A stretch of 64,000 nucleotides of DNA from Streptomyces aurantiogriseus (GCF_014649375.1 NZ_BMSX01000019.1:152541-216540), one strand, 5' to 3'. Positions 1 through 8,707 are shown, counted from the first letter of the stretch. Numbers and translations are program-made. Notes: generated by a model from the letters alone, not told the origin.

Positions 1-821
1 GCGTCGACGAGGAAGGTCTGGTCGGACCGCCCGTTCTCATCGGCTGCGGTCGGCGCCGGTGTGTCCGGGGCTGAGAGGTCTCTGGCCGCTTCGGTCGTCA
101 TGTGGGTGCGTACGTCGGGGATGGAGAGGTGGCTGGGGATGGTGACTACGTCGGCCATCGTGAACTCCCCGATGACTTCCCTGGTGCCCATGGGGTCGGG
201 GAAGGACCACTTCAGAATCGTCGGCTGGTCGTCGTGGTACTCCAACCGCCCGTCCGTGTAGCGGACGCGCCGGCCGTTGCGCCGGTCCCGGGAGACCGTA
301 CCGGCGGTGCGTGTCCCGGGGGTCGGGTGCCAACTGCTCAGTCCGTATGCGATGTTCGCTTCGTCGGCCGCCGTCCAGTCGCCCATCGCGGCGGTGGCCA
401 GCAGGTCGCCCAGGCCGCCGTAGAAGGCCATCGCGGGGACGATCACCGCTCCCGCCGCGCGGGCGCGGTCCGCGAAGTGCGTGAACGTGTCGAGGTTGGC
501 CTCGATCTCGGCCGCCACATCGACGTACGGGATCCCTGAGCGCAGTGCCGCCTCGATCACGGGAGCGGCAGTCATGGCGAAGGGCCCGGCGCAGTTGATC
601 ACAGCGTCTGCACCGTCCAGGGCGCGGTCGAGCGAGGCAGGGTCGTCGACCGACGCCGGCCGGACCTCGAGTCCGGGTGCGGATGCCGCCAGCGCCCGCA
701 GCTTGCCGGCGTCGCGGCCGGAGAGAACCGGGACGAACCCGCGATCCCGCAGCTGTGCCACCACAAAGCGTCCGGTGTGTCCGTACGCGCCGAACACCGT
801 CACCGTCTGTCCCGATCCCAT
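1..821 (-). CDS. Saccharopine-dehydrogenase-like NAD(P)-binding reductase (3' end outside window)
   Basis: The frame starts at an ATG at 821 and is still open at the window edge, so only about 273 N-terminal residues are visible. It opens with a Rossmann dinucleotide-binding stretch (VTVFGAYGHTGRFV, residues 7-20), followed by VINCAGPFA and GIPYVDVAAE. Those three motifs in that order are typical of saccharopine dehydrogenase / trans-acting enoyl reductase-type NADP-binding proteins. The exact substrate cannot be told. It is divergent from the AraC-family gene at 923 with about 100 bp between them, so that regulator probably controls it. Confidence 0.75.
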   Translation of the reverse strand, partial: MGSGQTVTVFGAYGHTGRFVVAQLRDRGFVPVLSGRDAGKLRALAASAPGLEVRPASVDDPASLDRALDGADAVINCAGPFAMTAAPVIEAALRSGIPYVDVAAEIEANLDTFTHFADRARAAGAVIVPAMAFYGGLGDLLATAAMGDWTAADEANIAYGLSSWHPTPGTRTAGTVSRDRRNGRRVRYTDGRLEYHDDQPTILKWSFPDPMGTREVIGEFTMADVVTIPSHLSIPDVRTHMTTEAARDLSAPDTPAPTAADENGRSDQTFLVD

Positions 822-922
822 GGGTTCTCCCCCGTGCTCGAATGATCCACTGAGGACATCCTGGCGAGGGCGGGCGCCCCGGCGTGAGTGTCCGGAACGA
901 CTTACCCCGTACAATTTCAGAC

Positions 923-1900
923 ATGGGCACTGTCGCGCTGGCCGTCACCGAGGGGATGCTGCACTTCGAACTGTCCATGGCGTACGAGGTGTTCGAAGCC
1001 GCTCCGGTCGGCGTGGCCGTCCCCTGGTACGACGTCGAAGTCTGCGGGTCGGACGCTGTACAGGTCGGCCGGTTCCGGCTGGAGCCCGACCAGGGGCTCG
1101 ACCGCCTCCGGCATGCCGGCACCGTGATCGTCCCCGGCTGGGCGGATGTCGACGAGGACCCGCCCGCCGTTCTCGTCGGCGCGGTGCGTGCGGCCCACGA
1201 GGCAGGTGCGCGCGTGGCCTCCCTGTGCACGGGCGCGTTCGTGCTGGCCGCCGCCGGTCTGCTGGACGGCAAGCGCGCGACCACGCACTGGGCGCACACC
1301 GGGGCCCTGGCCGCCCGCTACCCGCGGGTGGAGGTCGATCCGGACGTGCTCTACGTGGACAACGGCAGCGTGCTCACCTCCGCCGGCAAGGCCGCCGCGA
1401 TGGACCTGTGCCTGCACCTCGTCCGTCTCGACCACGGCTCGTCCGTCGCCAACGCCGTCGCCCGCCGCCTGGTCGTACCGCCGCACCGAGCCGGCGGCCA
1501 GGCCCAGTTCGTCGCCGCCCCGGTGCCCGCCCGGGAGGACCACCCGCTCGCCTTGCTGTTGCCCTGGGCGATCGAACGCCTCGACCACCCACTCACCGTG
1601 GAGGACCTGGCACGCCAGGCACGGATGAGCTCGCGCCATCTGGGCCGCCACTTCAGGGCGGTGACCGGCACCACTCCGCTGCAATGGCTGCTGACACAAC
1701 GAATCCGCCGCGCCCAGGAGTTGCTGGAGACCACCGACGACGTTGTCGACGCCATCGCGACAGCCACCGGCATGGGCACCGCCGCGACGCTGCGCCGACA
1801 CTTCAACCGCACCGTCGGCGTGCCTCCGGACACCTACCGCCGGACTTTCCGCTCACGACCCCACACCGACTCGAACGACGACCGGCAGCGCCGACGCTGA
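923..1900 (+). CDS. GlxA-type AraC family transcriptional regulator
   Basis: A 325-residue protein with a DJ-1/PfpI-like (class I amidotransferase-like) N-terminal domain (about residues 1-180, including SLCTGAFVLAAAGLLDG) and a C-terminal double helix-turn-helix AraC domain (about 215-315, with MSSRHLGRHFRAVTG and GTAATLRRHFNRTVG). This is the GlxA/FtrA architecture, in which the amidotransferase-like domain is thought to sense a ligand. The ATG at 923 is chosen because MGTVALAVTEGM is where the DJ-1 fold begins; a 13-codon upstream GTG extension adds only non-conserved residues. The likely target is the divergent reductase gene. Confidence 0.85.
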   Translation: MGTVALAVTEGMLHFELSMAYEVFEAAPVGVAVPWYDVEVCGSDAVQVGRFRLEPDQGLDRLRHAGTVIVPGWADVDEDPPAVLVGAVRAAHEAGARVASLCTGAFVLAAAGLLDGKRATTHWAHTGALAARYPRVEVDPDVLYVDNGSVLTSAGKAAAMDLCLHLVRLDHGSSVANAVARRLVVPPHRAGGQAQFVAAPVPAREDHPLALLLPWAIERLDHPLTVEDLARQARMSSRHLGRHFRAVTGTTPLQWLLTQRIRRAQELLETTDDVVDAIATATGMGTAATLRRHFNRTVGVPPDTYRRTFRSRPHTDSNDDRQRRR

Positions 1901-1941
1901 CGGCGTCCCAGCTTTACGGCCCATTCGTGATGAACACCCGT

Positions 1942-1961
1942 AAAAAGGGCCAACAGGCCTT
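1942..1961 (-). terminator. Intrinsic terminator of the patatin-monooxygenase gene
   Basis: Read on the minus strand, GGCC-TGTT-GGCC is followed directly by a CTTTTT run. It lies about 30 bp beyond the stop codon of the patatin-monooxygenase gene. A real U-tract is uncommon in this GC-rich DNA. Confidence 0.7.
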
Positions 1962-1990
1962 CGAGGACTACCAGGCGGGCCGACTCGGCG

Positions 1991-4501
1991 TCATCCCCGC
2001 CCAGCGACTCCCCCGCACTTCCTGAACTCGACGTCGTAGGCCGCGGCTTCGAACTGTGCCAGGCGTCGGCGCATTCGTCCCGTCGACCATGGCCAGCTGA
2101 AGCTGTTGACGCCGTTGTCGTCGAGGTAGTAGCTCGAGCAGCCGCCGGCGTTGTAGACGGTGGAGGGCAACGCCTGCTGGACCTCGGCTCGGAAGGCGGC
2201 CTGGACTTCGGGGCGCACGTCCATGCTTGCCCAGTCCGCCGCCCGGAAGTGGCGTACCGCTCCGGCCACGTACTCCAGTTGGGCTTCGAGCACCATGAAG
2301 GCCGAGGAGTGTCCGGTGCCGAGGTGCGGGCCGAGGAGGACGAACGCGTTGGGGAATCCGCTGACAGTGGTGCCCAGGTAGGCGTCGGGGCTTCCCTTCC
2401 AGTGGTCGTCGAGGCTGGCGCCGTCACCGTCGAACACGCGGCGGGCGATGGGCATGTCGAGGATGTGGAAGCCGGTGCCCAGAATGATGGTGTCCACGTC
2501 GGCACTGCTGCCGTCCGCGCCGACGACCCGGTTGCCCTGGACGCTCTCGACCGCGGTGGCGTGAACGCTGACGTTGGGCCGGGTCAGTGCGGGGTAGTAC
2601 GTGTTGGACAGCAACAGGCGTTTGCAGCCGAGGGTGTAGTCGGGGGTCAGTGCCCGGCGGAGCTGCGGGTCCTTGACCGTTGCCCTGAGATGGAGATCGC
2701 CCACCTTCTGCACCGCGCGCAGGAGGGACGGGTGCCTGAACCCCACGCCCAGCGTCTCCATCGCCGCGTACTCCGCGGTGCGCAGGGCTCGTTGCGCCGC
2801 CGGGAAGCGTCGCATGAACCAGCGTTCGACGTGCGGTACGTAGTGGTCCGGCTTGGGCAGCACCCACTGGGCCGTGCGCTGGAACAGGTGCAGTCGGCTC
2901 ACGTGCGGCTGGATCGCCGGCACGAACTGCACGGCCGACGCACCGCTGCCGAGGACGGCCACGCGCGCGCCTTTCAGTTCGTGGTCGTGGCGCCAGCGAG
3001 AGGAGTGGAAGACCTCGCCGGGGAAGTCGGCCAGGCCGGGGAGGTCCGGGGTCAGCGGCTCGTGCCAGGGGCCCGCGGCCGCGATCAGGAAGCGGGCGGT
3101 GTAGCGGTCGCGGCTGGTCTCGACGTGCCAACGGGCTTCGTGCGGGTGCCACTGTGCCCGTGTGACCTCGGTGCCGAAGCGGATGAGTGGCGTGATCCCG
3201 TACGTGGCCGCCGTGTTCTCGAGGTAGGAGCGGATCTCGGCCTGGCCGGCGAAAGCACGCGTCCACTCAGGGTTGGGCGCGAAGGAGTAGGAGTACAGGG
3301 CGGACGGGACGTCGCACGCACAGCCCGGATAGGTGTTGTCCCGCCACGTGCCGCCGAGTTCGTCCGCTTTCTCGAGGAGCACGACGTCGCGTACGCCTGA
3401 CTGCCGCAGCTTGACAGCGGCCCCGATGCCGGAGATCCCGCTGCCTATGATCAGCACTTCCACGTCGTGGGTCCCGGAGATGCGAGCTGCTCCTTGCGCA
3501 TCGGGGCGAGGCAGGTCGGGCTGCTGCCGGGCGTCGGGTCGACGGGGGTGTGGCACGGCCGTCCGGAGGCGGTCGCGGACGACGGTCCGAGTGGTGCGCA
3601 GAGATCTCTCCAGCACTGCCAGGCGGCGCCGGGGGTCCATGAGGTTGCCGCCCATCGTGTTCAAGTCGGCGACCGTGGGCTCGATACGGATCACCCGGGT
3701 GCCGGCCGCCTGCAGCGTGGCACATTCGGCGTTGAGGGTGCGGGTCATGACACGGCGCAGCACAGCCTCGGCCCGGCCGAGTCCCGTACGGCGTCCCGGA
3801 GCGACGGAACTCATCGGCGCCACGACGTACACCTCATCGAGTCCGCGGGACGCCAGCAGATCCGCCGAGGTCGGGGAACTGATGCCGCCGTCGGCGTAGA
3901 GCCGGCCGCCGATGCGCACCGGCGGGAACCATCCGGGAATCGCCCACGAAGCGCGGAGCGCGTCGCGCAAGGCGGCCTCCGGGTGCCCGAGAAGTCTGCG
4001 TATGCCCGTGTCGAAATCGGTCGCCACCAGCCAGGTCGCGGGGTGCTGGACCCACGCGCCGTCGGGCGCCAGGTGGTCGGCCAGGGCTGCCAGCCATGCC
4101 GCATCGCCGCGCCCTCGCGGCAGTAAGCCGGACACTCCGGTCAGAGCGGGAACGCCACCGCGCAGCGCCCGCCCGGCCAACCGCGCTGATCCCAACAGGA
4201 CCGCCGGCCGCGGCGGCGTCCGGCGGGGCGGATGCGCGAAGTGACGTACCAGTTCAGGGCGGGAGTCCCCAGCGGCGAGCTGCGCCGCGAGCAGTTCCTC
4301 CGCACCGATGCCGGCGCCCAGCATCGCCGCCACTTCCGCCCCGGCCGAGGTCCCCACCAGGACGTCGGCGCTCCGCAGGTCCCATGACACCGCCTGCTGC
4401 AGCGAGTGCAGGGCGCCGATCATCCAGGCGGCACCGAGGGTGCCACCGCAGCCGAGGACCAGGCCCCGGGAAGGAGCAGTTCGCGTGCCGTTCGTGGTCA
4501 C
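1991..4501 (-). CDS. Patatin-like phospholipase fused to Baeyer-Villiger flavin monooxygenase
   Basis: One uninterrupted 836-codon frame. Residues 12-290 form a patatin acyl-hydrolase: the glycine-rich oxyanion loop GCGGTLG (17-23), nucleophile motif GTSAG (Ser52) and the catalytic Asp in DGG (Asp204). A Pro/Arg-rich linker (about 305-345) leads to a class B flavin monooxygenase with FAD site GSGISG (353-358), the Baeyer-Villiger fingerprint F493-x-G-xxx-H499-xxx-W503 and a second dinucleotide site GSGASA (518-523). Both halves keep their catalytic residues. The GTG start at 4501 has GGAGAG upstream. The pairing suggests hydrolysis and oxygen insertion on lipid or ester substrates, but this is inference. 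A TetR gene lies divergent at 4649. Confidence 0.9.
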   Translation of the reverse strand: MTTNGTRTAPSRGLVLGCGGTLGAAWMIGALHSLQQAVSWDLRSADVLVGTSAGAEVAAMLGAGIGAEELLAAQLAAGDSRPELVRHFAHPPRRTPPRPAVLLGSARLAGRALRGGVPALTGVSGLLPRGRGDAAWLAALADHLAPDGAWVQHPATWLVATDFDTGIRRLLGHPEAALRDALRASWAIPGWFPPVRIGGRLYADGGISSPTSADLLASRGLDEVYVVAPMSSVAPGRRTGLGRAEAVLRRVMTRTLNAECATLQAAGTRVIRIEPTVADLNTMGGNLMDPRRRLAVLERSLRTTRTVVRDRLRTAVPHPRRPDARQQPDLPRPDAQGAARISGTHDVEVLIIGSGISGIGAAVKLRQSGVRDVVLLEKADELGGTWRDNTYPGCACDVPSALYSYSFAPNPEWTRAFAGQAEIRSYLENTAATYGITPLIRFGTEVTRAQWHPHEARWHVETSRDRYTARFLIAAAGPWHEPLTPDLPGLADFPGEVFHSSRWRHDHELKGARVAVLGSGASAVQFVPAIQPHVSRLHLFQRTAQWVLPKPDHYVPHVERWFMRRFPAAQRALRTAEYAAMETLGVGFRHPSLLRAVQKVGDLHLRATVKDPQLRRALTPDYTLGCKRLLLSNTYYPALTRPNVSVHATAVESVQGNRVVGADGSSADVDTIILGTGFHILDMPIARRVFDGDGASLDDHWKGSPDAYLGTTVSGFPNAFVLLGPHLGTGHSSAFMVLEAQLEYVAGAVRHFRAADWASMDVRPEVQAAFRAEVQQALPSTVYNAGGCSSYYLDDNGVNSFSWPWSTGRMRRRLAQFEAAAYDVEFRKCGGVAGRG

Positions 4502-4524
4502 TGAGCTCTCCGCCCATTCGATCG

Positions 4525-4558
4525 AGATACCGATGAGATCTGGATACTAGCGGTATCT
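4525..4558. promoter_or_regulatory. Palindromic operator candidate in the TetR/patatin-monooxygenase intergenic region
   Basis: Perfect inverted repeat AGATACCG (4525-4532) and CGGTATCT (4551-4558) with an 18-bp spacer. A nested pair GATAC-N5-GTATC lies at 4543-4557. It sits between two divergent genes, one encoding a TetR regulator, which is the classic position for TetR binding. It is the least GC-rich part of this gap. Confidence 0.6.
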
Positions 4559-4648
4559 AAAGCCGGGCAGCAGTCTCTGTCGGGGATAGGATCCGAGAGC
4601 TCGAGGGCTTCACGGGAAGCCGTGCAGGACGGACAGGGGAAACAGGAC

Positions 4649-5242
4649 ATGGCCCGCCTCAGCCGCGTCGAGAGTCAGGAACTCACTCGCGAGCGGCTGG
4701 TCGCCACCGCGCGAACCCTGTTCCTGCGGAACGGCTACGCGGCCACCTCCCTCAGTGACGTCGCGGAGACGGCCGGCTACTCCAAGGGCGCGGTCTACTC
4801 CAACTTCCGCAACAAGGACTACCTCTGCCTCGCGGTCCTCGACGACATCCGCGCAGAGCAGCTGGCGCTGCTCACGGACTCCGTCATGGGCGACGGCCCG
4901 GCCGACGACCGCCTCGCCGCCTTCACCGCCTGGGGTGAGGCACATATCGGCGACGAGGCCTGGACGACGTTCGAAGTCGAGTTCCTCACCCGCGCCCGTC
5001 ATGACGAGGAGCTCCGGCGGGAGATCACGGCGCGCGCCGGAATGATCCGCGAGGTGCTGACTCAACTCCTCGAGGCCTTGGCCCAGGAGTTGGACGCCCG
5101 TCTGGCCATGCCCGCCGACCAGGCCGCGATGACGCTGCTCAGCCTGGGCATAGGACTGGGAATCCAGCGGGTCGCCGACCCCGCCGTCCCCACGACGGTG
5201 CTCACCGACACCCTGCGTCTCATCCTGGGCATGAACCACTGA
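4649..5242 (+). CDS. TetR family transcriptional regulator
   Basis: A 197-residue TetR-type repressor. The N-terminal HTH is clear (TSLSDVAETAGYSKGAVYSNF, then RNKDYL), followed by an all-helical ligand-binding domain of normal length. The ATG at 4649 with AGGGGA about 9 nt upstream is preferred over the GTG at 4622. It is divergent from the patatin-monooxygenase fusion with a palindrome between them, so it most likely represses that gene and perhaps itself. Confidence 0.85.
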   Translation: MARLSRVESQELTRERLVATARTLFLRNGYAATSLSDVAETAGYSKGAVYSNFRNKDYLCLAVLDDIRAEQLALLTDSVMGDGPADDRLAAFTAWGEAHIGDEAWTTFEVEFLTRARHDEELRREITARAGMIREVLTQLLEALAQELDARLAMPADQAAMTLLSLGIGLGIQRVADPAVPTTVLTDTLRLILGMNH

Positions 5243-5262
5243 AGTGTGATCAGGTGCCTCCG

Positions 5263-5294
5263 GGCGGACCGTGCGACTGCACGTGGGGTCCGCC
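5263..5294. terminator. Bidirectional hairpin between convergent TetR and cupin genes
   Basis: GGCGGACC (5263-5270) pairs with GGTCCGCC (5287-5294), and an inner GTGC/GCAC extends the stem. It lies just after the TetR stop and before the convergent cupin stop. There is no T-run, as is usual for Streptomyces terminators. Confidence 0.5.
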
Positions 5295-5396
5295 GAATCA
5301 GTTGGCTCCCATGTCTTTCGGGGGGCTTCACTGGCCGTCCGCTCCGGAGGGGCGGCCCCAACTGGTGAGGCACCCGCGTAAGCGTTCGTTCTGTGC

Positions 5397-5810
5397 TTAT
5401 CGGTTGCGGGTACGGTGGCCGTTGTACTGCTGGTCGGTGACCGGCTCGGCCCACGTGGTCTCGGTCGTGCCTTCGCCTGCGCCCTCCCACATGGCGATGT
5501 GCTCCATGAACCGGTCGGGGGCCGCGCCGTGCCAGTGCTCCTCGTTGGGCGGGCAGGAGACGGTCTCGCCCGGACGGGCCTCGAAGATGGTGCCGTCTCG
5601 GGTGCCGATCAGGGCGATGCCGGAGACGACGTGCAGGGTCTGGCCCAGGACATGGGAATGCCAGTTGGTGCGGGCGCCCGGTGAGAAGCGGACCAGGTTG
5701 GCGCGCATCCGGGACGGTTCCTGGCCGGCGACGATGACGTCCCACCACACGTCACCGGTGAACCAGTCCGCCGGGGCCTTGCTGCTGGGCTGCTGCTTGA
5801 TGAATTCCAT
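5397..5810 (-). CDS. Manganese-type cupin protein, (R)-hydroxynitrile-lyase-like
   Basis: A 137-residue single-domain cupin. It begins SSKAPADWFTG and carries H51-x-H53-xxx-Q57 (NWHSHVLGQT) and H92 (EHWHGAAP). This is the metal-ligand pattern and N-terminal signature I know from the small manganese cupins related to the Granulicella hydroxynitrile lyase. Many relatives have unknown substrates. The ATG at 5810 gives the family's usual N-terminus; an upstream in-frame extension is alanine-rich and unconvincing. It lies upstream of, and in line with, no other gene on its 3' side, and follows the SDR and dehydrogenase genes on the same strand. Confidence 0.8.
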   Translation of the reverse strand: MEFIKQQPSSKAPADWFTGDVWWDVIVAGQEPSRMRANLVRFSPGARTNWHSHVLGQTLHVVSGIALIGTRDGTIFEARPGETVSCPPNEEHWHGAAPDRFMEHIAMWEGAGEGTTETTWAEPVTDQQYNGHRTRNR

Positions 5811-5891
5811 GGTGTTCCTCAACTGATGGATGGCGGCGGCCGGAACCGCACGGGCAGGGGCGGCCCGAGTCACGGGTGTCGTCCTGGGGAT

Positions 5892-6557
5892 TCAGTCGGG
5901 CAGGGGTTCGGCGTAGTGGCGGAAGCCGTCGCGCTTGTGGTGGATGTCGTACAGGCGCCGGGCCAGGGCGTCGGGGCTGCTGTGCTCGGCGTCGGGGTGG
6001 ATGGCTCCCGGGATGATCAGCTGGGCGGCGTGGATGTTCTCCGGGGCGAGGGCGTCGTGGAGCATGCGGGCGTAGGCGCTCTCGGCGGCGAAGGCGATCG
6101 AGGTGCCGGCCCGGTCGGGGTGGGGGCGTACGGCGCTGCCTCCGTTGACGAACAGCAGGGTCCCGCGGCCGAGTTCGCGCATGCCGGGCAGGACGGCGTT
6201 CACCACCGTGACCGGGCCCTTCACGGAGAAGGCGAGCGGTGCGTCGAGGTCGTCGGCACTGGTGTCGAGGACCGGCTTCATGAAGTCGGCGCGGGGCACG
6301 GGGCTGTACTGGAGGATCTCGATGGGCCCCAGGGTGTCGGCCGCCGTCCGCAGGGCCGCGGTGAGGGATGCCGGATCCAGGACGTCGGCGGCGAATCCGC
6401 GGGCCTGGATGTCGTCGCGGGCCAGCTCGGCGGTCAGTTCCTCCAGATGCTGGGCGTTGCGGGAGATGAGGGCGACGGTGTGGCCGGCGGTTCCGAAGCG
6501 GCGGGCGGTGGCGAGCCCGAGGCCGGGGCCGGCGCCGACGAGTGCGAAGGTCGTCAT
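5892..6557 (-). CDS. Atypical short-chain dehydrogenase/reductase
   Basis: A 221-residue Rossmann protein with GAGPGLGLATA (residues 8-18) and TVALISRN, the cofactor-binding start of the SDR fold. The usual YxxxK active-site pair is not visible: the corresponding region reads AFAAESAYARML, with no lysine four residues after the tyrosine. It may therefore be a non-classical or binding-only SDR. Start ATG 6557 has AAGGACC upstream. It lies between the cupin and zinc dehydrogenase genes on the same strand, consistent with a redox operon under the MmyB-type regulator at 7838. Confidence 0.8.
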   Translation of the reverse strand: MTTFALVGAGPGLGLATARRFGTAGHTVALISRNAQHLEELTAELARDDIQARGFAADVLDPASLTAALRTAADTLGPIEILQYSPVPRADFMKPVLDTSADDLDAPLAFSVKGPVTVVNAVLPGMRELGRGTLLFVNGGSAVRPHPDRAGTSIAFAAESAYARMLHDALAPENIHAAQLIIPGAIHPDAEHSSPDALARRLYDIHHKRDGFRHYAEPLPD

Positions 6558-6640
6558 GGTGGGTCCTTGTGGGCTGGGGCGGGTCCCGTCCGGGGCCGCA
6601 TCGTCGGAGGTGCGGCCCCGGACGTGGAGGGCGTGGGAGG

Positions 6641-7657
6641 TCAGGGCTTGAGGAGGGCCTTGATGGCGCGGCGCTCGTCCATCGCCTGGTAGCCCTCGGC
6701 GACCTGGTCCAGGGGCAGGGTGAGGTCGAAGACCTTGCCCGGGTTGATCCGGCCGGACAGGACCCGGTCGATGAGGTCGGGCAGGTAGCGGCGTACGGGG
6801 GCGGGGCCGCCGCGCAGGCCGACGTGGGAGAAGAACAGTTCCACGCCGTCGACCTGCACGTCGTGGGGGACGCCGACGAAGCCGACGTTGCCGCCGGGCC
6901 GGGCGGAGTGCAGGGCCTGGCGCATGGACTCGGCGGTGCCGACGCACTCCAGCACGGAGTCGGCGCCGATGCCGCCGGTGAGGTCCTTGACGCGGGCGAT
7001 GCCTTCGTCGCCGCGTTCGCCGATGATGTCGGTGGCGCCGAACTCGACGGCGAGCTGCCGGCGGGATGCGTGGCGGCTCATGGCGATGATCCGCTCGGCG
7101 CCGAGCTCGCGCGCGGCGATGACGCCGCACAGGCCGACCGCTCCGTCGCCGACGACGACGGCGGTGGAGCCGGGCTTGACCTCGGCGGCGAGGGCGGCGT
7201 ACCAGCCGGTGCCCATCACGTCGGAGACGGCGAGCAGGCTCGGGACGAGCTCGCCGTCCGGGTGCTCGTCGGTGGCGACGAGGGTGCCGTGGGCGTTGGG
7301 GATGCGGACGTAGTCGGCCTGGCAGGTGCTCATGAACTCGCGGTGCAGGCAGTTGGACTGCCAGCCGTTGCGGCAGTTCGCGCAGGTGTTGTCCGAGGTG
7401 GCGAAGGAGCCGACCACGAACTGGCCCGGCTTGACGTTGGTGACCTCGCTGCCGACCTCCTCGACGATGCCGACGTACTCGTGCCCCATCGGGTGGGGAT
7501 CGCCGATGGGCTCCAGGCCGCGGTAGGGCCACAGGTCCGAGCCGCACACGCAGGTGGCGACCGTGCGGATGACGGCGTCGGTCGGCCGGACGATCTTCGG
7601 GTCGTCGAGGTTCTCGAAGCGCACGTCGCCGGGGGCGTGGATGACTGCTCCGCGCAT
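6641..7657 (-). CDS. Zinc-dependent alcohol dehydrogenase
   Basis: A 338-residue medium-chain dehydrogenase. Cys38 (CVCGSD) and GHE (His59, Glu60) form the catalytic zinc site. The structural-zinc loop is reduced to three cysteines (TCANCRNGWQSNC). The NAD(P) site is VVVGDGAVGLCGV. The full-length MDR fold is present with no break. It heads the minus-strand row dehydrogenase-SDR-cupin and is divergent from an XRE/MmyB regulator, a common arrangement in Streptomyces. Substrate unknown. Confidence 0.88.
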   Translation of the reverse strand: MRGAVIHAPGDVRFENLDDPKIVRPTDAVIRTVATCVCGSDLWPYRGLEPIGDPHPMGHEYVGIVEEVGSEVTNVKPGQFVVGSFATSDNTCANCRNGWQSNCLHREFMSTCQADYVRIPNAHGTLVATDEHPDGELVPSLLAVSDVMGTGWYAALAAEVKPGSTAVVVGDGAVGLCGVIAARELGAERIIAMSRHASRRQLAVEFGATDIIGERGDEGIARVKDLTGGIGADSVLECVGTAESMRQALHSARPGGNVGFVGVPHDVQVDGVELFFSHVGLRGGPAPVRRYLPDLIDRVLSGRINPGKVFDLTLPLDQVAEGYQAMDERRAIKALLKP

Positions 7658-7762
7658 GGGGTGCTTCCTTCACGGGGTGTCTGTGTTGGGCTGCCGGGAT
7701 CACGAACGGCTGTTGACGGTCGACCCTCACACGCGAGGGCGGGCGCGAAAAGCGGAGAAATC

Positions 7763-7834
7763 CATCCTGGGAGAAAAACATCCCGGGAGTAAATTCTCCC
7801 CCCTTCCGCACGTGGGACCGATGCCATCCTGGGA
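7763..7834. promoter_or_regulatory. Three direct repeats CATCC(T/C)GGGA in a divergent promoter region
   Basis: CATCCTGGGAG at 7763-7773, CATCCCGGGAG at 7779-7789 (16 bp later), and CATCCTGGGA at 7825-7834 directly before the ATG at 7838. A separate inverted repeat GGGAG-TAAATT-CTCCC spans 7785-7800. The region lies between the dehydrogenase gene and the divergent MmyB-type regulator, so these are strong candidate binding sites for that regulator. Confidence 0.55.
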
Positions 7835-7837
7835 AGC

Positions 7838-8707
7838 ATGAGCAGCAACGTGCCCCTCAATGAGCTGGGAGAATTCCTCAAAAAGCGCCGCTCGGAGCTG
7901 AGTCCCCGCACGGTCGGACTTCCCGAGACCGGCCGGCCCCGCCGGGTGGCCGGGCTGCGCCGTGAGGAAGTCGCTCAGCTCGCCAACATCAGCACCGACT
8001 ACTACACCCGGCTCGAACAGGGCCGTATGCAGGCGTCGGCGCCCGTGCTGGATGTTCTCGCCCGGGTGCTTCACCTGGGCGACGACGAGCGGGGCTATCT
8101 CTTCCAACTCGCGGGCAAGACCACCACCCGCACGCGGCGCCGAGGCCGGCAGAAGGTCCAGCCGCAGCTGCAGCGGGTCCTGGACGACCTCACCGCCACG
8201 CCTGCTCTGGTGCAGGGTCGGCGTGGGGACATTCTGGCCTGGAACTCGCTGGCCGCGGCCCTGGTCACGGACTTCTCCCGGGTCCCGGAGAAGCACCGCA
8301 ACTATCCCCGGATCCAGTTCACCGATCCGGCCATGCGCACCCTGTATGCCGACTGGGAGACGTCCGCGAAGATCTCCGTGGCCCAGCTGCGGATGGAAGC
8401 GGCGAAGTATCCCGAGGATCCCCGCCTGATCGAGCTGGTCGGCGAGCTGTCGATGCGCGACAAGCAGTTCGCCCAGTGGTGGGGCGAGCATCATGTCGCG
8501 TCCCGCACCGTGGGCACGAAGACCCTCAACCATCCGGTCGTCGGCGAACTCGTCCTCGACTGGGACACCCTCACCGCCAACACCGACTCCGACCAGCACC
8601 TGACCGTCTGGACCGCCGCCCCCGGTTCCCCGACCCACGAGCGGCTGCGCATCCTCGCCTCCTGGGCCGCCGACCAGAACCTGCCCGCTTCGCAACCGCT
8701 CACCTGA
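7838..8707 (+). CDS. XRE/MmyB-type helix-turn-helix regulator
   Basis: A 289-residue regulator. The N-terminal lambda-repressor-like HTH includes VAGLRREEVAQLANISTDYY and TRLEQGR. It is followed by the C-terminal ligand-binding domain of MmyB-like proteins (PALVQGRRGDILAWNSLAAAL onwards). In Streptomyces such regulators often sit divergent to SDR or dehydrogenase genes, as here. The ATG at 7838 lies immediately after a copy of the repeat found in the intergenic region, suggesting autoregulation. Confidence 0.87.
   Translation: MSSNVPLNELGEFLKKRRSELSPRTVGLPETGRPRRVAGLRREEVAQLANISTDYYTRLEQGRMQASAPVLDVLARVLHLGDDERGYLFQLAGKTTTRTRRRGRQKVQPQLQRVLDDLTATPALVQGRRGDILAWNSLAAALVTDFSRVPEKHRNYPRIQFTDPAMRTLYADWETSAKISVAQLRMEAAKYPEDPRLIELVGELSMRDKQFAQWWGEHHVASRTVGTKTLNHPVVGELVLDWDTLTANTDSDQHLTVWTAAPGSPTHERLRILASWAADQNLPASQPLT

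Noticed and set aside
481..2025. Long plus-strand frame overlapping the reductase and AraC genes
   Set aside because: It is a shadow of the two divergent real genes: composition is Arg/Gly/Pro-rich and no domain is recognisable, whereas both other frames carry clear motifs.
5892..7811. 639-codon minus frame that would fuse the SDR to upstream sequence
   Set aside because: The upstream part overlaps the well-supported zinc dehydrogenase in another frame and is Arg/Pro-rich. The SDR begins at 6557 with its own ribosome site.
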